DNA from: Gammaproteobacteria bacterium
Lineage (GTDB): Bacteria; Pseudomonadota; Gammaproteobacteria; Steroidobacterales; GCA-2729495
Length of the DNA: 57,192 bases
Assembly: GCA_023383705.1 (NCBI GenBank)
Contig: JAHDYM010000010.1
Location: 1 to 57,192 of the forward strand
Direction of reading: 5' to 3'
Shown here: one piece after another, positions 25,372 through 36,077 of the stretch
Layout of the letters: every line of letters starts with the position of its first letter
Numbering within the stretch: the first letter of the stretch is position 1
The notes under the pieces: generated by a model
Database searches by the model: none
What the model saw: the letters and a program-made list of their open reading frames with translations, nothing else
Told to the model about the DNA's origin: nothing
Translations under genes and position numbers: made by a program

Positions 25372-26763
25372 ATGGTCTCCGGTCGATATCCGGGCAGCAT
25401 AATTGCCGGAGACCGCCTGAGGCAAGGCGCCGGCCGGTATCGGACAGAGCGGGGGTGGATCATCGGACGCAGCATCTTTGGCAGCCAGATTCGCTGGCAG
25501 ATTGCCGGCCTCCTGTGTGTCATAACCACGATCAATTACCTCGACCGGCAGGCCTTCGCGGTGGCCGCGCCGGCACTGGTTACCGAGTTCGGCATCGACA
25601 ACACCGAGTTCGGCACGATCACCGCGGCATTCCTGTTCTGCTACGGGATCGGCCACCTGCTCGCCGGTCCATTCATCGATCGTGTCGGTACACGCGCGGC
25701 TTTCAGGCTGGCGGTGATCGCCTGGAGCATCGCCGGCTTCCTGCATGCATTCGGGCGCGGCTTCACGAGTTTCATACTCTGTCGCGCCCTGCTGGGCCTG
25801 ACCGAGGCGGCGAATTTCCCGGCAGCCGTGAAAGCCATCGCCGAATGGTTCCCGCACCGTGACCGCTCCATGGCCGTTGGCATCCTGACCGTTGGTCCCG
25901 GCCTCGGGGCCTTGCTGGCGCCGCCGCTGCTGGGCGGCCTGATCATCCTGGCGGGCTGGCGCGCGGCCTTCATCGTGCCAGCCCTGGCCGGCTTCGTATG
26001 GCTGTGGATATGGCTGCGCTTCTACCGCTCGCCGGAGACCCATCCGGCGGTCAGCGACGCCGAGCGGAGCCTGATCCTCGCAGATCGCCCGACCGGGGCA
26101 GACCAGCCGGCAACCTCCGGCACCTGGTCAGGCATGCTCGCGCTGTTGCGGCACCGCGAGGTCTGGGGCCTGCTGCTCAGCCGGATCAGCAATGACGGCG
26201 CCTTCTATTTTTTCGTCAGCTTCCTGCCGCTGTACCTCGCCCAGGTGCAGGGCTTCGATCTCCGCCAGATCGCCGCATTTGCCTGGGTGCCGTTTCTCGC
26301 CGCCGACCTGGGTGCGCTGGCCGGTGGCTGGTTCGGTCGCTGGCTGATGGTGCGTGGCTGGTCGCTGGATGCGGCCCGCAAGCTGGTGATCTGGGGCGGG
26401 GCCATGCTGGTGGTGCTCACGCTGCCCGCAGCGACGAGTGAATCACCGGCCATTGCCCTGGCGCTGATCGCGCTGGCCATGTTCGCCATCCAGGCCAAGG
26501 CTGCCAGCCTGTTCGCGCTGCCCGCCGACCTGTTCCCCTCGCTGCAGGTGGGCACCGTGTGGGGGCTCTTCGGTGCCGCCGGCAGCCTGGGCGCCGCGTT
26601 GTTCAGCTTTGCAGCCGGGTGGGTCTCGCAGCATTACGCCTATGCACCGGTGTTCGTGGCCGTCGTGGTGACGCAGTTGCTGTCTGCAGCATTTGTCAGC
26701 TGGCTGATACCCCGGATAGCGGTCGTGGAGGAGGGGGGCGACCGGCCTGCAGCCCTGGCCTGA
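25372..26763 (+). CDS. MFS transporter (anion:cation symporter / hexuronate-like)
   Basis: Up to 463 aa, twelve predicted membrane helices, inner membrane. Typical of the ACS branch: [19 protein letters not shown] in helix 1, the loop 2-3 motif [19 protein letters not shown], and the helix-4 [30 protein letters not shown]. These carry organic acids such as hexuronates, phthalate or galactonate. The start is uncertain: ATG 25372 is nearly back to back with the divergent aldehyde dehydrogenase start, while a CTG at 25417, 5 nt after GGAG, gives a shorter N terminus closer to the family. Confidence 0.88.
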   Translation: MVSGRYPGSIIAGDRLRQGAGRYRTERGWIIGRSIFGSQIRWQIAGLLCVITTINYLDRQAFAVAAPALVTEFGIDNTEFGTITAAFLFCYGIGHLLAGPFIDRVGTRAAFRLAVIAWSIAGFLHAFGRGFTSFILCRALLGLTEAANFPAAVKAIAEWFPHRDRSMAVGILTVGPGLGALLAPPLLGGLIILAGWRAAFIVPALAGFVWLWIWLRFYRSPETHPAVSDAERSLILADRPTGADQPATSGTWSGMLALLRHREVWGLLLSRISNDGAFYFFVSFLPLYLAQVQGFDLRQIAAFAWVPFLAADLGALAGGWFGRWLMVRGWSLDAARKLVIWGGAMLVVLTLPAATSESPAIALALIALAMFAIQAKAASLFALPADLFPSLQVGTVWGLFGAAGSLGAALFSFAAGWVSQHYAYAPVFVAVVVTQLLSAAFVSWLIPRIAVVEEGGDRPAALA

Positions 26764-26843
26764 GCCGGGCGGGGCTGCGTCGCACCCGGGCCTGCGGGGA
26801 GCAAGTCCGCCGCGCGTCGGCTACAATCCGCGCCCCATTGCGG

Positions 26844-28466
26844 ATGACCGTCTTGATTTCCACCAGCAACCTGTCGATCCAGTTCGGCGCCAAGCCCCTG
26901 TTCGAAAACGTCTCCGTTACCTTTGGCAATGGCAATCGCTATGGCCTGATCGGGGCCAACGGCTCGGGAAAGTCGACCTTCATGAAGATTCTCGCTGGCG
27001 AGCTGTCGCCGTCGGCGGGCAGCGTCTCCAGTGATGCCCATGTGCGCATCGGCCAGCTGCGCCAGAACCAGTTCGCCTATGAGCAGTTTTCGGTGCTCGA
27101 TACCGTGATCATGGGGCACGAGGCGCTGTGGCGGGTCAAGCAGGAACGCGAGCGGATCTATGCCCTGCCGGAGATGACAGAAGCCGACGGTCTGCGGGTC
27201 GCAGACCTCGAGGTGGAGTTTGCCGAGCTTGACGGCTATACGGCGGAGTCGCGCGCCGGCGAACTGCTGCTCGGCGTCGGCATTCCGCTGGAGCTGCATA
27301 CCGGCCTGATGAGCGCTGTCGCGCCCGGCCTGAAGCTGCGCGTACTGCTGATCCAGGCGCTGTTTTCCGATCCCGATGTGCTGCTGCTCGACGAGCCCAC
27401 CAACAATCTCGACATCAACACCATTCGCTGGCTCGAGGGTGTGCTCGACGAGAGCAAGTCCACGATGGTGATCATTTCGCACGACCGGCATTTCCTGAAT
27501 ACCGTCTGCACGCACATGGCGGATCTGGACTACGGGGAGTTGCGCGTATTCCCCGGCAACTACGACGAGTACATGACCGCCGCCACCCAGGCCCGCGAGC
27601 GCGTGACGGCGGATAACGCGAAGAAGAAAGCGCAGATCGCCGATCTGCAGGCTTTCGTCAGCCGCTTCTCTGCCAATGCATCGAAGGCGCGCCAGGCCAC
27701 GTCGAGGGCCCGGCAGCTCGACAAGATCAGGCTTGAGGACGTCAAGCCGTCGAGTCGGGTCAGCCCGTTTATCCGCTTCGAGCAGGAAAAGCCGCTGCGC
27801 CGGGTCGCGCTCGAGGCCAGCAAGCTCAGCAAGGGCTTTGACGAAGGGCCGCTGTTCAGCGGACTGGATCTCACCATCGAGGCCGGTGAACGCGTGGCGA
27901 TCATCGGGCCGAACGGCATCGGCAAGACCACGCTGGCACGTTGCCTGGCCGGCGATCTCGACCCCGACCACGGCCAGATCAAGTGGGCCGAGAATGCCCG
28001 GGTCGGCTATTTTCCACAGGATCATGCCGCGGACTTTGCCGTCGACATGTCCTTGTTCGAGTGGATTACGCAGTGGCAACAGCCGGGTGACAGCGAACAG
28101 CTGCTGCGGGGCACACTGGGCCGGATGCTGTTCTCGAAGGATGAAAGCGCCAAGTCGGTGAAGGTCATTTCCGGCGGCGAGGAGGGCCGCTTGTTGCTCG
28201 GCAAGCTGGTTCTGCAGAAACCCAACGTGATGATCATGGACGAGCCGACCAACCACCTGGATATGGAGTCGATCGAGGCGCTCAACCTTGCGCTGGAGAA
28301 TTATCCAGGCACGCTGATCTTCATCAGCCATGACCGCAGTTTCGTGGCGTCGCTGGCCACGCGGATCATCGAACTCGGTCCGCAGGGTATCGTCGATTTC
28401 AGTGGCAACTACGAAGACTACCTGCTGCAGCAGACCGGCACTCGCGGGAGTCGCATGGCTTCCTGA
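26844..28466 (+). CDS. ybiT: ABC-F family ATPase YbiT
   Basis: 540 aa, two ABC cassettes and no membrane part. Cassette 1: Walker [10 protein letters not shown], Walker [12 protein letters not shown]; cassette 2: Walker [10 protein letters not shown], signature SGGEEGR, Walker [11 protein letters not shown]. The linker (about 240-320) carries the YbiT-like run [17 protein letters not shown] and [21 protein letters not shown]. The sequence follows E. coli YbiT over its whole length. ABC-F proteins act on the ribosome; YbiT's exact role is not settled. The longer open frame upstream is out of frame with the MFS gene. Cassette 1 has the family's weak signature (VAPGLKLRV). Confidence 0.95.
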   Translation: MTVLISTSNLSIQFGAKPLFENVSVTFGNGNRYGLIGANGSGKSTFMKILAGELSPSAGSVSSDAHVRIGQLRQNQFAYEQFSVLDTVIMGHEALWRVKQERERIYALPEMTEADGLRVADLEVEFAELDGYTAESRAGELLLGVGIPLELHTGLMSAVAPGLKLRVLLIQALFSDPDVLLLDEPTNNLDINTIRWLEGVLDESKSTMVIISHDRHFLNTVCTHMADLDYGELRVFPGNYDEYMTAATQARERVTADNAKKKAQIADLQAFVSRFSANASKARQATSRARQLDKIRLEDVKPSSRVSPFIRFEQEKPLRRVALEASKLSKGFDEGPLFSGLDLTIEAGERVAIIGPNGIGKTTLARCLAGDLDPDHGQIKWAENARVGYFPQDHAADFAVDMSLFEWITQWQQPGDSEQLLRGTLGRMLFSKDESAKSVKVISGGEEGRLLLGKLVLQKPNVMIMDEPTNHLDMESIEALNLALENYPGTLIFISHDRSFVASLATRIIELGPQGIVDFSGNYEDYLLQQTGTRGSRMAS

Positions 28467-28626
28467 GAAACGTGACTGACATGCGTATTTCCCGATCCCC
28501 GGTCGTCCGGATGGCCTGCGCGGTCCCTGCTGAAGTATCATTGCGCGCCGTCCGGGTGCCGGGATTGCAGGTTTCCCGCGGTTTGTCCATGTCCGAGACT
28601 TGTTCAGGGCTCTTGCCGAGGTTGCC

Positions 28627-30219
28627 ATGTCGCTGACTATTGGGATTCCACGCGAAATCTATGCGGGCGAAAAGCGCGTCGCCACGGTTCCGGACGTGGT
28701 CGAGAAGCTGATCAAGCTCGGTTTTGCCGTCCGCGTCGAGTCAGGTGCCGGTGAGGCTGCGAATTTCGGCGATGAGGCCTATCAGGCTGCCGGTGCCAGC
28801 ATTGCCGCCAGTGCCGCCGACCTCTGGACTGGGTCCGACCTGGTCTTCAAGGTACGCGCGCCGACCGCCGCCGAGATCGCCCAGATCAGGCCGGGCACCA
28901 CGCTCATCAGCTTCATCTGGCCGGCGCAGAACCCCGAACTCATGCAACAGCTCGCCGCCCGCAAGATTACCGTGCTGGCGATGGATGCGCTGCCGCGCAC
29001 GCTGTCGCGGGCCCAGAAGATGGACTCGCTCACCTCCATGGCGAGCATCAGCGGTTATCGCGCGGTGATCGAGGCCGCGAATGCCTTCGGCCGTTTCTTC
29101 AATGGCCAGGTGACTGCTGCCGGCAAGATCCCGCCGGCCAAGGTATTCGTCGCCGGTGCCGGCGTCGCCGGTCTTGCCGCTATCGGCACGGCGGCCAACC
29201 TCGGTGCGATCGTGCGTGCCAACGATACGCGGGCGGAAGTCGCCGACCAGGTGGTGTCGCTCGGTGGCGAGTTCGTCAAGGTCGATTACGAGGAAGAAGG
29301 TTCGGGCGGCGGCGGTTACGCCAAGGTCATGAGCGAAGGCTTCCAGCAGGCCCAGCGCGAGATGTACGCGAAGCAGGCCAGGGAATCCGACATCATCATC
29401 ACGACCGCGCTGATCCCCGGCAAGCCGGCCCCGCGGCTGATCACCGCCGGCATGGTGCAGAGCATGAAGCCGGGCAGCGTGATCGTCGACATGGCGGGCG
29501 AGCAGGGCGGCAACTGCGAACTCACCGTGCCGGGCGAAGCGGTGGTGCGCCACGGTGTGACGATCGTCGGCTACACGGATCTGCCGAGCCGGCTGGCGAA
29601 ACAGGCCTCCACGCTTTACGCCACCAACCTGCTGCGGCTCACCGAGGAACTCTGCAAGACCAAGGACGGCAGCATAAACGTCAACTTCGAGGACGAGGCC
29701 ATACGTGGCCTCACCGTCATCAAGGATGGCGAGGTCACCTGGCCGGCTCCGCCGCTGAAGGTCGCCGCGGCACCGCCGCCCAGGCCTGCCGCTGCCACAC
29801 CGGCGCCAGCGAAGAAATCCGCTCATGGCCATGGCGAGAGCGAGCCGATGGCCGGTGGCACCCTCGCCGTGATCTTTGGCGTAGGCGCAGTGCTGTTCTG
29901 GCTGGTCGGTGCCTACGCGCCGGCCTCGTTCCTCTCGCACTTCACCGTGTTCGTGCTGGCCTGCTTCATCGGCTACATGGTGATCTGGAACGTCAAGCCC
30001 TCGCTGCATACCCCGCTGATGAGCGTGACCAATGCGATCTCCAGCATCATCGCCGTCGGCGCGCTGGTGCAGATTGCTCCGCCGCTGGGCGCTGCAGCGG
30101 AGGGGCGGCCTTCCGGCCTGATACTCGGACTGGCCTTCGTCGCGCTCGCGCTCACGGCGGTCAACATGTTCGGCGGTTTCGCTGTTACCCGCCGCATGCT
30201 GGCGATGTTCCGCAAATAA
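28627..30219 (+). CDS. pntA: NAD(P) transhydrogenase subunit alpha PntA (one-piece form)
   Basis: 530 aa from the ATG at 28627. With PntB it forms the inner-membrane proton-translocating transhydrogenase that makes NADPH from NADH. Domain I (alanine dehydrogenase/PNT fold, about 1-385) contains [37 protein letters not shown] and the NAD motif [18 protein letters not shown]. An alanine/proline-rich linker follows (about 385-405), then a histidine-bearing stretch and three to four membrane helices (about 415-530). In many alphaproteobacteria this is split in two genes; here it is one. pntB starts 13 nt later. Confidence 0.96.
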   Translation: MSLTIGIPREIYAGEKRVATVPDVVEKLIKLGFAVRVESGAGEAANFGDEAYQAAGASIAASAADLWTGSDLVFKVRAPTAAEIAQIRPGTTLISFIWPAQNPELMQQLAARKITVLAMDALPRTLSRAQKMDSLTSMASISGYRAVIEAANAFGRFFNGQVTAAGKIPPAKVFVAGAGVAGLAAIGTAANLGAIVRANDTRAEVADQVVSLGGEFVKVDYEEEGSGGGGYAKVMSEGFQQAQREMYAKQARESDIIITTALIPGKPAPRLITAGMVQSMKPGSVIVDMAGEQGGNCELTVPGEAVVRHGVTIVGYTDLPSRLAKQASTLYATNLLRLTEELCKTKDGSINVNFEDEAIRGLTVIKDGEVTWPAPPLKVAAAPPPRPAAATPAPAKKSAHGHGESEPMAGGTLAVIFGVGAVLFWLVGAYAPASFLSHFTVFVLACFIGYMVIWNVKPSLHTPLMSVTNAISSIIAVGALVQIAPPLGAAAEGRPSGLILGLAFVALALTAVNMFGGFAVTRRMLAMFRK

Positions 30220-30232
30220 GAGGTTACCGGCA

Positions 30233-31642
30233 ATGTCCGCCAGTCTCGCTGCAGTTGCCTATATCGGTGCCACGATTCTTTTCATCCTGAGTCTCGGTGG
30301 CCTGTCCAATCCGGAAACGGCCCGTCGCGGCAACCTTTACGGCATGGTCGGCATGGCGCTGGCCGTGCTGGCGACGGTGTTCGGGCCGCGCGTCACCATG
30401 GCCGGCGTGCCGTGGATCATCGGCGCCATGCTGATCGGTGGCAGCATCGGTCTGTATGCTGCCCGCAAGGTGCAGATGACGCAGATGCCGGAACTCGTCG
30501 CTCTGATGCACAGCCTTGTCGGCCTTGCGGCCTGCCTGGTCGGCTTCGCGAGCTACGTCGATACCTCCATCGAGTTCACTGGTGCCGAGAAGGCCATCCA
30601 CGAGATCGAGATCTACATCGGCATCCTGATCGGCGCGGTGACCTTCTCCGGTTCGGTGGTCGCCTTCGGCAAGCTGTCTGGCAAGATCGGCGGCAAGCCG
30701 TTGCTGCTGCCCGGCCGTCACTGGATCAACCTGTTCGCCCTGCTGGTCGTGATCTGGTTTGGCTACGCCTTCCTGCAGGCCCACGACATCGCTGCCGGCA
30801 TGACACCGCTGGTCGTGATGACGGTGATTGCGCTGCTGTTCGGTATCCACATGGTGATGGCCATCGGTGGTGCCGACATGCCGGTGGTGGTATCGATGCT
30901 GAACAGCTACTCGGGCTGGGCGGCGGCGGCGACCGGCTTCATGCTGTCCAACGACCTGCTCATCGTCACGGGCGCGCTGGTCGGTTCCTCCGGCGCAATC
31001 CTCTCCTACATCATGTGCCGCGCGATGAACCGCAACTTCATCAGCGTCATCGCCGGCGGCTTCGGTACGGGTGATGGCGCGGCACCTGCTGCGGCGGGCG
31101 CGCAACCGGCCGGCGAGGTGACCTCGGTCAGTGCGGCGGAGACCGCCGAACTGCTCAGCGCCGCGAAGAGCGTGGTCATCATCCCGGGCTACGGCATGGC
31201 GGTGGCCCAGGCACAGCACACGGTGTACGAGATCACCAGACTCTTGCGCGACAGGGGTGTCAACGTGCGCTTTGCGATCCACCCTGTGGCAGGGCGCATG
31301 CCCGGCCACATGAACGTGCTGCTCGCCGAGGCCAAGGTTCCTTACGACATCGTGCTCGAGATGGATGAGATCAACGAGGACTTCCCGGCAACCGATGTCT
31401 CGATGGTGATCGGCGCCAACGACATCGTGAATCCGGGCGCCGAGGACGATCCCAACAGTCCGATCGCCGGCATGCCGGTGCTGCAGGTGTGGAAGTCGAA
31501 GACTTCCATCGTCATGAAGCGCTCCATGGCCTCCGGCTACGCCGGTGTCGACAACCCGCTCTTCTACAAAGAGAACAACCGCATGCTGTTCGGCGATGCG
31601 AAGAAGATGCTGGACGAAGTGCTGGGCGTCTTGAAGGGCTAA
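30233..31642 (+). CDS. pntB: NAD(P) transhydrogenase subunit beta PntB
   Basis: 469 aa. N-terminal membrane domain II with about eight or nine helices (1-260), then the NADP(H)-binding domain III. Visible motifs: [70 protein letters not shown], and [20 protein letters not shown] linker rich in alanine (about 281-293) separates the domains. Second gene of the pntAB operon; converges with the NTF2-like gene with 18 bp between. Confidence 0.96.
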   Translation: MSASLAAVAYIGATILFILSLGGLSNPETARRGNLYGMVGMALAVLATVFGPRVTMAGVPWIIGAMLIGGSIGLYAARKVQMTQMPELVALMHSLVGLAACLVGFASYVDTSIEFTGAEKAIHEIEIYIGILIGAVTFSGSVVAFGKLSGKIGGKPLLLPGRHWINLFALLVVIWFGYAFLQAHDIAAGMTPLVVMTVIALLFGIHMVMAIGGADMPVVVSMLNSYSGWAAAATGFMLSNDLLIVTGALVGSSGAILSYIMCRAMNRNFISVIAGGFGTGDGAAPAAAGAQPAGEVTSVSAAETAELLSAAKSVVIIPGYGMAVAQAQHTVYEITRLLRDRGVNVRFAIHPVAGRMPGHMNVLLAEAKVPYDIVLEMDEINEDFPATDVSMVIGANDIVNPGAEDDPNSPIAGMPVLQVWKSKTSIVMKRSMASGYAGVDNPLFYKENNRMLFGDAKKMLDEVLGVLKG

Positions 31643-31660
31643 GCTGCCAGGTCTGGCTTG

Positions 31661-32197
31661 TCAGGCCCAGAAGTCGGCTGGCGTACCGGCAGCAGCAGCG
31701 GGGGGCTTGACCTTGCCGGCCTCCCTGAGCGCTGACACGAAGGAAGGGCGCACGGTCAGGTCACAGAGTTTCTTCACGTAAACGGCCGGGTGCATGCAGG
31801 CCTCGACGTAGGCGCACATCCGCCAGCCCTCGGGGGTTTTCCTGAGCACGGTCATTACCGGATCACGGCCGCTGAGCGGTTTGGCGTATTCGCCGCCTTT
31901 CAGCTTCAGGTCCCACTCGAAGTCGCTCATCACGACAGCCACGTCCGCTGACACCAGCTTGGCGCGCAGATTCGTGTATCTGAAGTTCAGCTCGTCAATG
32001 AAGGACTGGCCCGGGCGAGGTTCCCAGTAGCGCTCCAGGTCCTTCCAGCTGGCGATGTACCCGTCGACTTCCATGGGGCGGTAGAAGGGCAGGGGGTCGT
32101 CGCGATCCCACAGATCTGCCAGGGATGCGAAGCGCTTGGCGTTCCAGCGTGCCTCGTATTCGTCAAAGAAGGCCCTGATCTCGGTTTCAAGACTCAC
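31661..32197 (-). CDS. NTF2/SnoaL-fold protein
   Basis: 178 aa, no signal peptide. A cone-fold (NTF2-like) domain is suggested by the N-terminal helix IRAFFDEYEARWNAKRFASLADLWDRDDP, then alternating strands ending with VLRKTPEGWRMCAYVEACM (about 118-135). An alanine/proline tail follows. The family binds small molecules or acts as isomerase or dimerisation module; no catalytic set is recognisable. The start overlaps the end of the MscS gene by 11 nt, so they are likely co-translated. Confidence 0.75.
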   Translation of the reverse strand: MSLETEIRAFFDEYEARWNAKRFASLADLWDRDDPLPFYRPMEVDGYIASWKDLERYWEPRPGQSFIDELNFRYTNLRAKLVSADVAVVMSDFEWDLKLKGGEYAKPLSGRDPVMTVLRKTPEGWRMCAYVEACMHPAVYVKKLCDLTVRPSFVSALREAGKVKPPAAAAGTPADFWA

Positions 32198-33851
32198 CCG
32201 ATGTCTCCCGTCCTGGCGCGGCCTGCGGTGCTGCCGGCTCGGCGTACCAACGCTCCCTGGCCACTACCTTGGGTATTTCCGGATCGCCCTCGTAGGCCGG
32301 CGTCATGATCTGTACGCCGTACTCATTGAAGACATCGAGGATGTTCTGGTGCAGTGCCGAGTAGCTCTGCACCAGTTCCTCGGCCTTCGCCTTGTAGACA
32401 TTGAGCTGGTAAACCACGGCAAAATCGCCGAGTGAACGTTGCAGCACGAATGGCGCCGGCTCTGCCAGCAGATCTGGGGTGCGCCGGGCCGCCTCCAGCA
32501 ACATCGCGTGTACCTGTCGCCATGGCACCTCGTAATTGATGCCGACTTCAGTCTGCAGTATCAGGCCGCCATCCCGCGACAGGGCAGAGAAGTTGATGAC
32601 GCTGCTGTTCTGCAGGACTGCGTTCGGGATCGTTACCTCTTCATTGCGGATCGTGCGCAGGCGCACGGTCAACAGGCGGATCTGCGTCACGACACCGCGT
32701 ACGCCGCCCACCTCGATCAGGTCACCGACACGCAGCACGCGGCCAAAGGTCGTGATGTAGCCGGCGATGACGTTGCTCACCGACGAAGAGGCGCCCAGCG
32801 AGATAAGCAGGCCCGCGAAGACCGACAGCCCCTGCAGGGCGTCGGAACCGGCGCCTGGCAGGTATGGATAGGCCATGACCAGCACGATGGCGATCACGAC
32901 CACGCGAATGATCTTGTAGGTGGCCAGCGACCACTCAGGCTCGAAATTGGGCAGGCTGACGGCGCCACGCTCCAGCGCACCGAAGTAGAGTCGCAGCATG
33001 CGCAGGCCGAAGCGCGCCACGATTCCGAGCACCACGAGGAACAGCAGGCTTGGAATGTAGCCGATGATGCCGGTGCCGATGGTGAGCAATGGATCGAAGA
33101 GCAGCGCTGCAAGGTTTTCGCTCAGCCAGCGCGTCCAGGGGAACTGGGCGAACACCACATCGACCCAGATGAGGATCAGCAGGATCGCCACGATCACGCG
33201 CAGGACACTGACCGAACTGCGCATGGCCTGCAGCACCGGTGCCACACGCAGGGCATCGGCAACGGCCGTACCCTGCCGGTGCAAATAGCGACGGTCGAGC
33301 AAGCCCCCGGCACGGCGCAACAGCCATGCCGACAGCGCCAGTGCTGCGAGCAGTACGGCACTGGCACCCGCAGCTATCAGGACGCCGCGCACCAGCTGGT
33401 CCGGCCGGCGCTCCTTGCGATAGCGCTCGATCGCATCGATGATTTGCTGTCGATGGGTTTCGCTCAGGACATCGATGGGTACACCCTCGATCTGGGCATC
33501 GCGCCCGGTCACCACCATGATCAGCCGGTTGCCGAGCCGGATCTCTGCGCCGAGTGGCCCGGGCACCGCGGCAACCGCATCTGCAGCCAGGCTGTCGTCG
33601 GCCGCGATGGCCTGCAGGCGCTCAGAGATGGCTTCGGCGCGTACCGCAGCGGGACGCGAGGATGTGCCGGCCACCGACAGGAGCGGGCGCCCGTCGAGGC
33701 GTACTGCAGCTGTTTCCACCTCGACGATTTCGCTGTCGCTGTCCTCGGGCGACTCTGCTTGCAGCGTGCCGATCGGACCGAGACACAGCAGCGTTGCTGC
33801 GATCAGGAGCGGCCAGTTACGCAGACCCGCACACGCTTGCTCCCGCCACAT
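32187..33851 (-). CDS. MscS-family mechanosensitive ion channel
   Basis: 554 aa from the ATG at 33849-33851 (purine-rich GGGGGAGAAGG before it). N-terminal signal peptide to about residue 30, a periplasmic domain (about 31-155), then several membrane helices. The MscS core is from about 330: pore helix ending LLISLGASSSVSNVIAGYITTFGRVLRVGDLIEVGGVRGVVTQIRLLTVRLRT..NEEVTIPNAVL, followed by the cytoplasmic vestibule. This size fits the YbdG/MscM-like middle group. It releases solutes or responds to membrane tension. The open frame continues upstream to 34283 through a tandem repeat, but no start there has support. Confidence 0.92.
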   Translation of the reverse strand: MWREQACAGLRNWPLLIAATLLCLGPIGTLQAESPEDSDSEIVEVETAAVRLDGRPLLSVAGTSSRPAAVRAEAISERLQAIAADDSLAADAVAAVPGPLGAEIRLGNRLIMVVTGRDAQIEGVPIDVLSETHRQQIIDAIERYRKERRPDQLVRGVLIAAGASAVLLAALALSAWLLRRAGGLLDRRYLHRQGTAVADALRVAPVLQAMRSSVSVLRVIVAILLILIWVDVVFAQFPWTRWLSENLAALLFDPLLTIGTGIIGYIPSLLFLVVLGIVARFGLRMLRLYFGALERGAVSLPNFEPEWSLATYKIIRVVVIAIVLVMAYPYLPGAGSDALQGLSVFAGLLISLGASSSVSNVIAGYITTFGRVLRVGDLIEVGGVRGVVTQIRLLTVRLRTIRNEEVTIPNAVLQNSSVINFSALSRDGGLILQTEVGINYEVPWRQVHAMLLEAARRTPDLLAEPAPFVLQRSLGDFAVVYQLNVYKAKAEELVQSYSALHQNILDVFNEYGVQIMTPAYEGDPEIPKVVARERWYAEPAAPQAAPGRETSGES

Positions 33852-33918
33852 CTGGCCTTCTCCCCCGTTGCCGACCCCCCGGCCAATATCGCATAACTCC
33901 CGGTCAGTTGGTGCCGGG

Positions 33919-33945
33919 TTTGGCTTATTTGGCTTATTTGGCTTA
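33919..33945. repeat. Three perfect copies of a 9-bp tandem repeat
   Basis: TTTGGCTTA repeated three times head to tail, followed by a partial TT-G, in the 183-bp gap between the divergent MscS and lipoprotein genes. Confidence 0.95.
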
Positions 33946-34034
33946 TTGAGCTGGCTGGTCGGTGGCTTCCACGGATGCCATATGCCTCGCCACCCATTAG
34001 GATGTAGGCGGCAATCCGAACGGGAGGTTCCGGC

Positions 34035-36077
34035 GTGCGACGCTTCCTTGAGTTTGCTGCCCTCGCGAGCCTTGCGCTGCTCGCGGCCTGCGGCGGCGGT
34101 GGCTCCTCCCCGGCAGCCGATGAGCCCATCGTCGTCAACAGCCTGTTCGACGCATCCGACCCCCTGCCGGGCACGGTGACGTTGCGGTCCGCCCTGGCAA
34201 CGGCCTCTTCCGGGCAGGCGATCCGTTTCGACCCCAGCCTCGACGGCGGCACGATTGCCCTGTCGATCGTGGCCGACGAGCACACCCGCCTCAAGGGCGA
34301 GGTGATGGGCATGCGCGATGAGCCAAGCGGGCCCGTGTCCTACCTGGTTGGCTGGTTAGACCGGGACTACGGCCGCTCCGCACTGGTCGCGCGCAAGAAC
34401 GTGACGATCGACGCCTCGGATCTCCCGTCCGGCATCACCCTGGCATGGGCGGGCGGTGTACCGGCGCGAGTACTGGCCGTCGAGGGCAACCTGAGCCTCA
34501 TCAACGTCAGTGTCACCGGCGGCCACAGCGTGGCGGAGCAACTCGCTGTCACCGATCCCGACGACCAGCCATGGACGCTCGCGCGCGGTGGGGCCGTCGC
34601 TGTCTGGGGCGTTGCGCGCCTGCGCGACTGCCGCCTGTACGACAACCATGTCGAGGGCGATTTCGACTCGTCGCGCGACCGGGGAGCGTTCGGCGGTGCC
34701 GTTTACGCCGATATCGTCGAGATGCAGCGCTGCGTGGTCAGTGGCAACTCGGCCCTCGGCGCAGGCGCGGCTGGCGGTGGCGTCTACTCGGTCGGCGGGG
34801 CCGGCAACACGCGGACGCTGTCAACGATCGATGCCTCGACGGTGAGCGGCAACGCGATCCGCGGGGTGTTCGTCTACGGTGCCGGCATCTATTCCGATGG
34901 TGGCGGCATCGGCAAGTCCAAGACGCTACGGGTCAGCAACACGACGGTGGCACGCAACCTGGCGGAGCCATCCGCAGGCTTGCCGCCATTCCTGCTGGCC
35001 ATCGGGTACTGGCGCGGCGGTGGCCTGTACATGTCGAATGGCTACATGGAGTTGCAGAGCGTGACGGTTGCCGAGAACTCGGTTCGCGGCCGTGCACGGA
35101 CCGACAGCCTCGGACGGCGCAACCTTGCGGGCGGTATCGCCGCGACGGTCGGCAACGCGCATGCGGTCGAGAGGATGACGGTTGGCCACTCCATCATTGC
35201 CGGCAATACGGTCACCGAGACCGGCGGCGCGAGCTACGCGCACGACCTGTTCACCGGCTCGCTGCTGCACTTCCACAGCGCCGGTTACAACCGCATTGGC
35301 CAGCTGGACTTCGGGCAGATCCTGGTCCCGGTCGGCGAGCGCGATTGGGAATCGCTGAGCCGGCGGCATTACCCGAAGGCAGGCGATCAGGCGGATGTTG
35401 ATCTGGTGGAGGTCCTCGATACCGCTGCCGGCATCACCACCGATCCCCTCATTCTGTCCGTCGGCGTGGCCCCGGGCGAACCTGTACCCCTGCATTACCG
35501 GCCGGCGGGATCAGCACTGGACCAGGTACCGGCCAGCGCCTATCGCGTGGATGACGTGCTGGCTGAATACGAGGTGGCAAGCGGTGCGCAGGACAATTTC
35601 CTGTCGATCCTGCTGGGCAGGATCGAGCAACACTATGGGCTCACCGGTTTCGCGGCGACTTTCCGCGCGGAATTCGAGGCCTTCCTGCAGTCCGTGGACA
35701 TCGATGCCGGCACGCCGGGGCTGCAACCATACCGGGCGCCGGACGGTAACCCGATCCTGACGCTCGCCGCGACGCAGTTTTTCGGCCCGGCACAGACCTG
35801 GCCGCGCGAACTGTACAACCATCCTTACATCGAGTTCTGGCACCGGCTCGATACGGCGCTGGCCCAGGCGGCAATCCCCGGCATGGGCCCCGAATTGCTG
35901 GGCGACGAGGCGTGGCGCGCACTCTTCGAGACCGGTGCGCTCAGCGAAAATCCCTTGTTGCGCACGATCGTGTGGGTCGACCGCGGCCCGACCGTCACGC
36001 GACTCGCTTCCGACCAGCTCGGCGTGACACGCAACCCCCAGGCCGCGGCCGACATCGGTGCGATGGAGCTTCCCTGA
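34035..36077 (+). CDS. Secreted lipoprotein with right-handed beta-helix domain
   Basis: 680 aa, start GTG at 34035 with GGGAGG 7 nt upstream. Lipoprotein signal (about 1-19) with lipobox LLAAC and Cys19, then GGGGSS tether. The N-terminal segment IVVNSLFDASDPLPGTVTLRSAL is the entry found in polymorphic-outer-membrane/pectate-lyase-like beta-helix proteins. Repeated coil motifs follow, such as VSGNSALG, AGIYSDGGG and VTVAENSV, to about residue 430, and the C-terminal DIGAMELP ends like such helices. Residues about 470-640 do not look like beta-helix and are helical (TFRAEFEAFLQS, FWHRLDTALAQAA). Likely surface or periplasmic; function unknown. Confidence 0.8.
   Translation: MRRFLEFAALASLALLAACGGGGSSPAADEPIVVNSLFDASDPLPGTVTLRSALATASSGQAIRFDPSLDGGTIALSIVADEHTRLKGEVMGMRDEPSGPVSYLVGWLDRDYGRSALVARKNVTIDASDLPSGITLAWAGGVPARVLAVEGNLSLINVSVTGGHSVAEQLAVTDPDDQPWTLARGGAVAVWGVARLRDCRLYDNHVEGDFDSSRDRGAFGGAVYADIVEMQRCVVSGNSALGAGAAGGGVYSVGGAGNTRTLSTIDASTVSGNAIRGVFVYGAGIYSDGGGIGKSKTLRVSNTTVARNLAEPSAGLPPFLLAIGYWRGGGLYMSNGYMELQSVTVAENSVRGRARTDSLGRRNLAGGIAATVGNAHAVERMTVGHSIIAGNTVTETGGASYAHDLFTGSLLHFHSAGYNRIGQLDFGQILVPVGERDWESLSRRHYPKAGDQADVDLVEVLDTAAGITTDPLILSVGVAPGEPVPLHYRPAGSALDQVPASAYRVDDVLAEYEVASGAQDNFLSILLGRIEQHYGLTGFAATFRAEFEAFLQSVDIDAGTPGLQPYRAPDGNPILTLAATQFFGPAQTWPRELYNHPYIEFWHRLDTALAQAAIPGMGPELLGDEAWRALFETGALSENPLLRTIVWVDRGPTVTRLASDQLGVTRNPQAAADIGAMELP

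Noticed and set aside
28467..28626. Looked for a leader or riboswitch before pntA
   Set aside because: No clear terminator, stem pair or leader peptide was visible in the 160 bp.
26640..28628. A 662-codon minus-strand frame opposite ybiT
   Set aside because: Antisense shadow of a full-length ABC-F gene with all motifs.
33849..34283. N-terminal extension of the MscS channel through the TTTGGCTTA repeat (repeated N-K-P)
   Set aside because: A signal peptide begins at the ATG at 33849-33851 with a good ribosome site. The extension shows no domain and runs antisense to the lipoprotein start.
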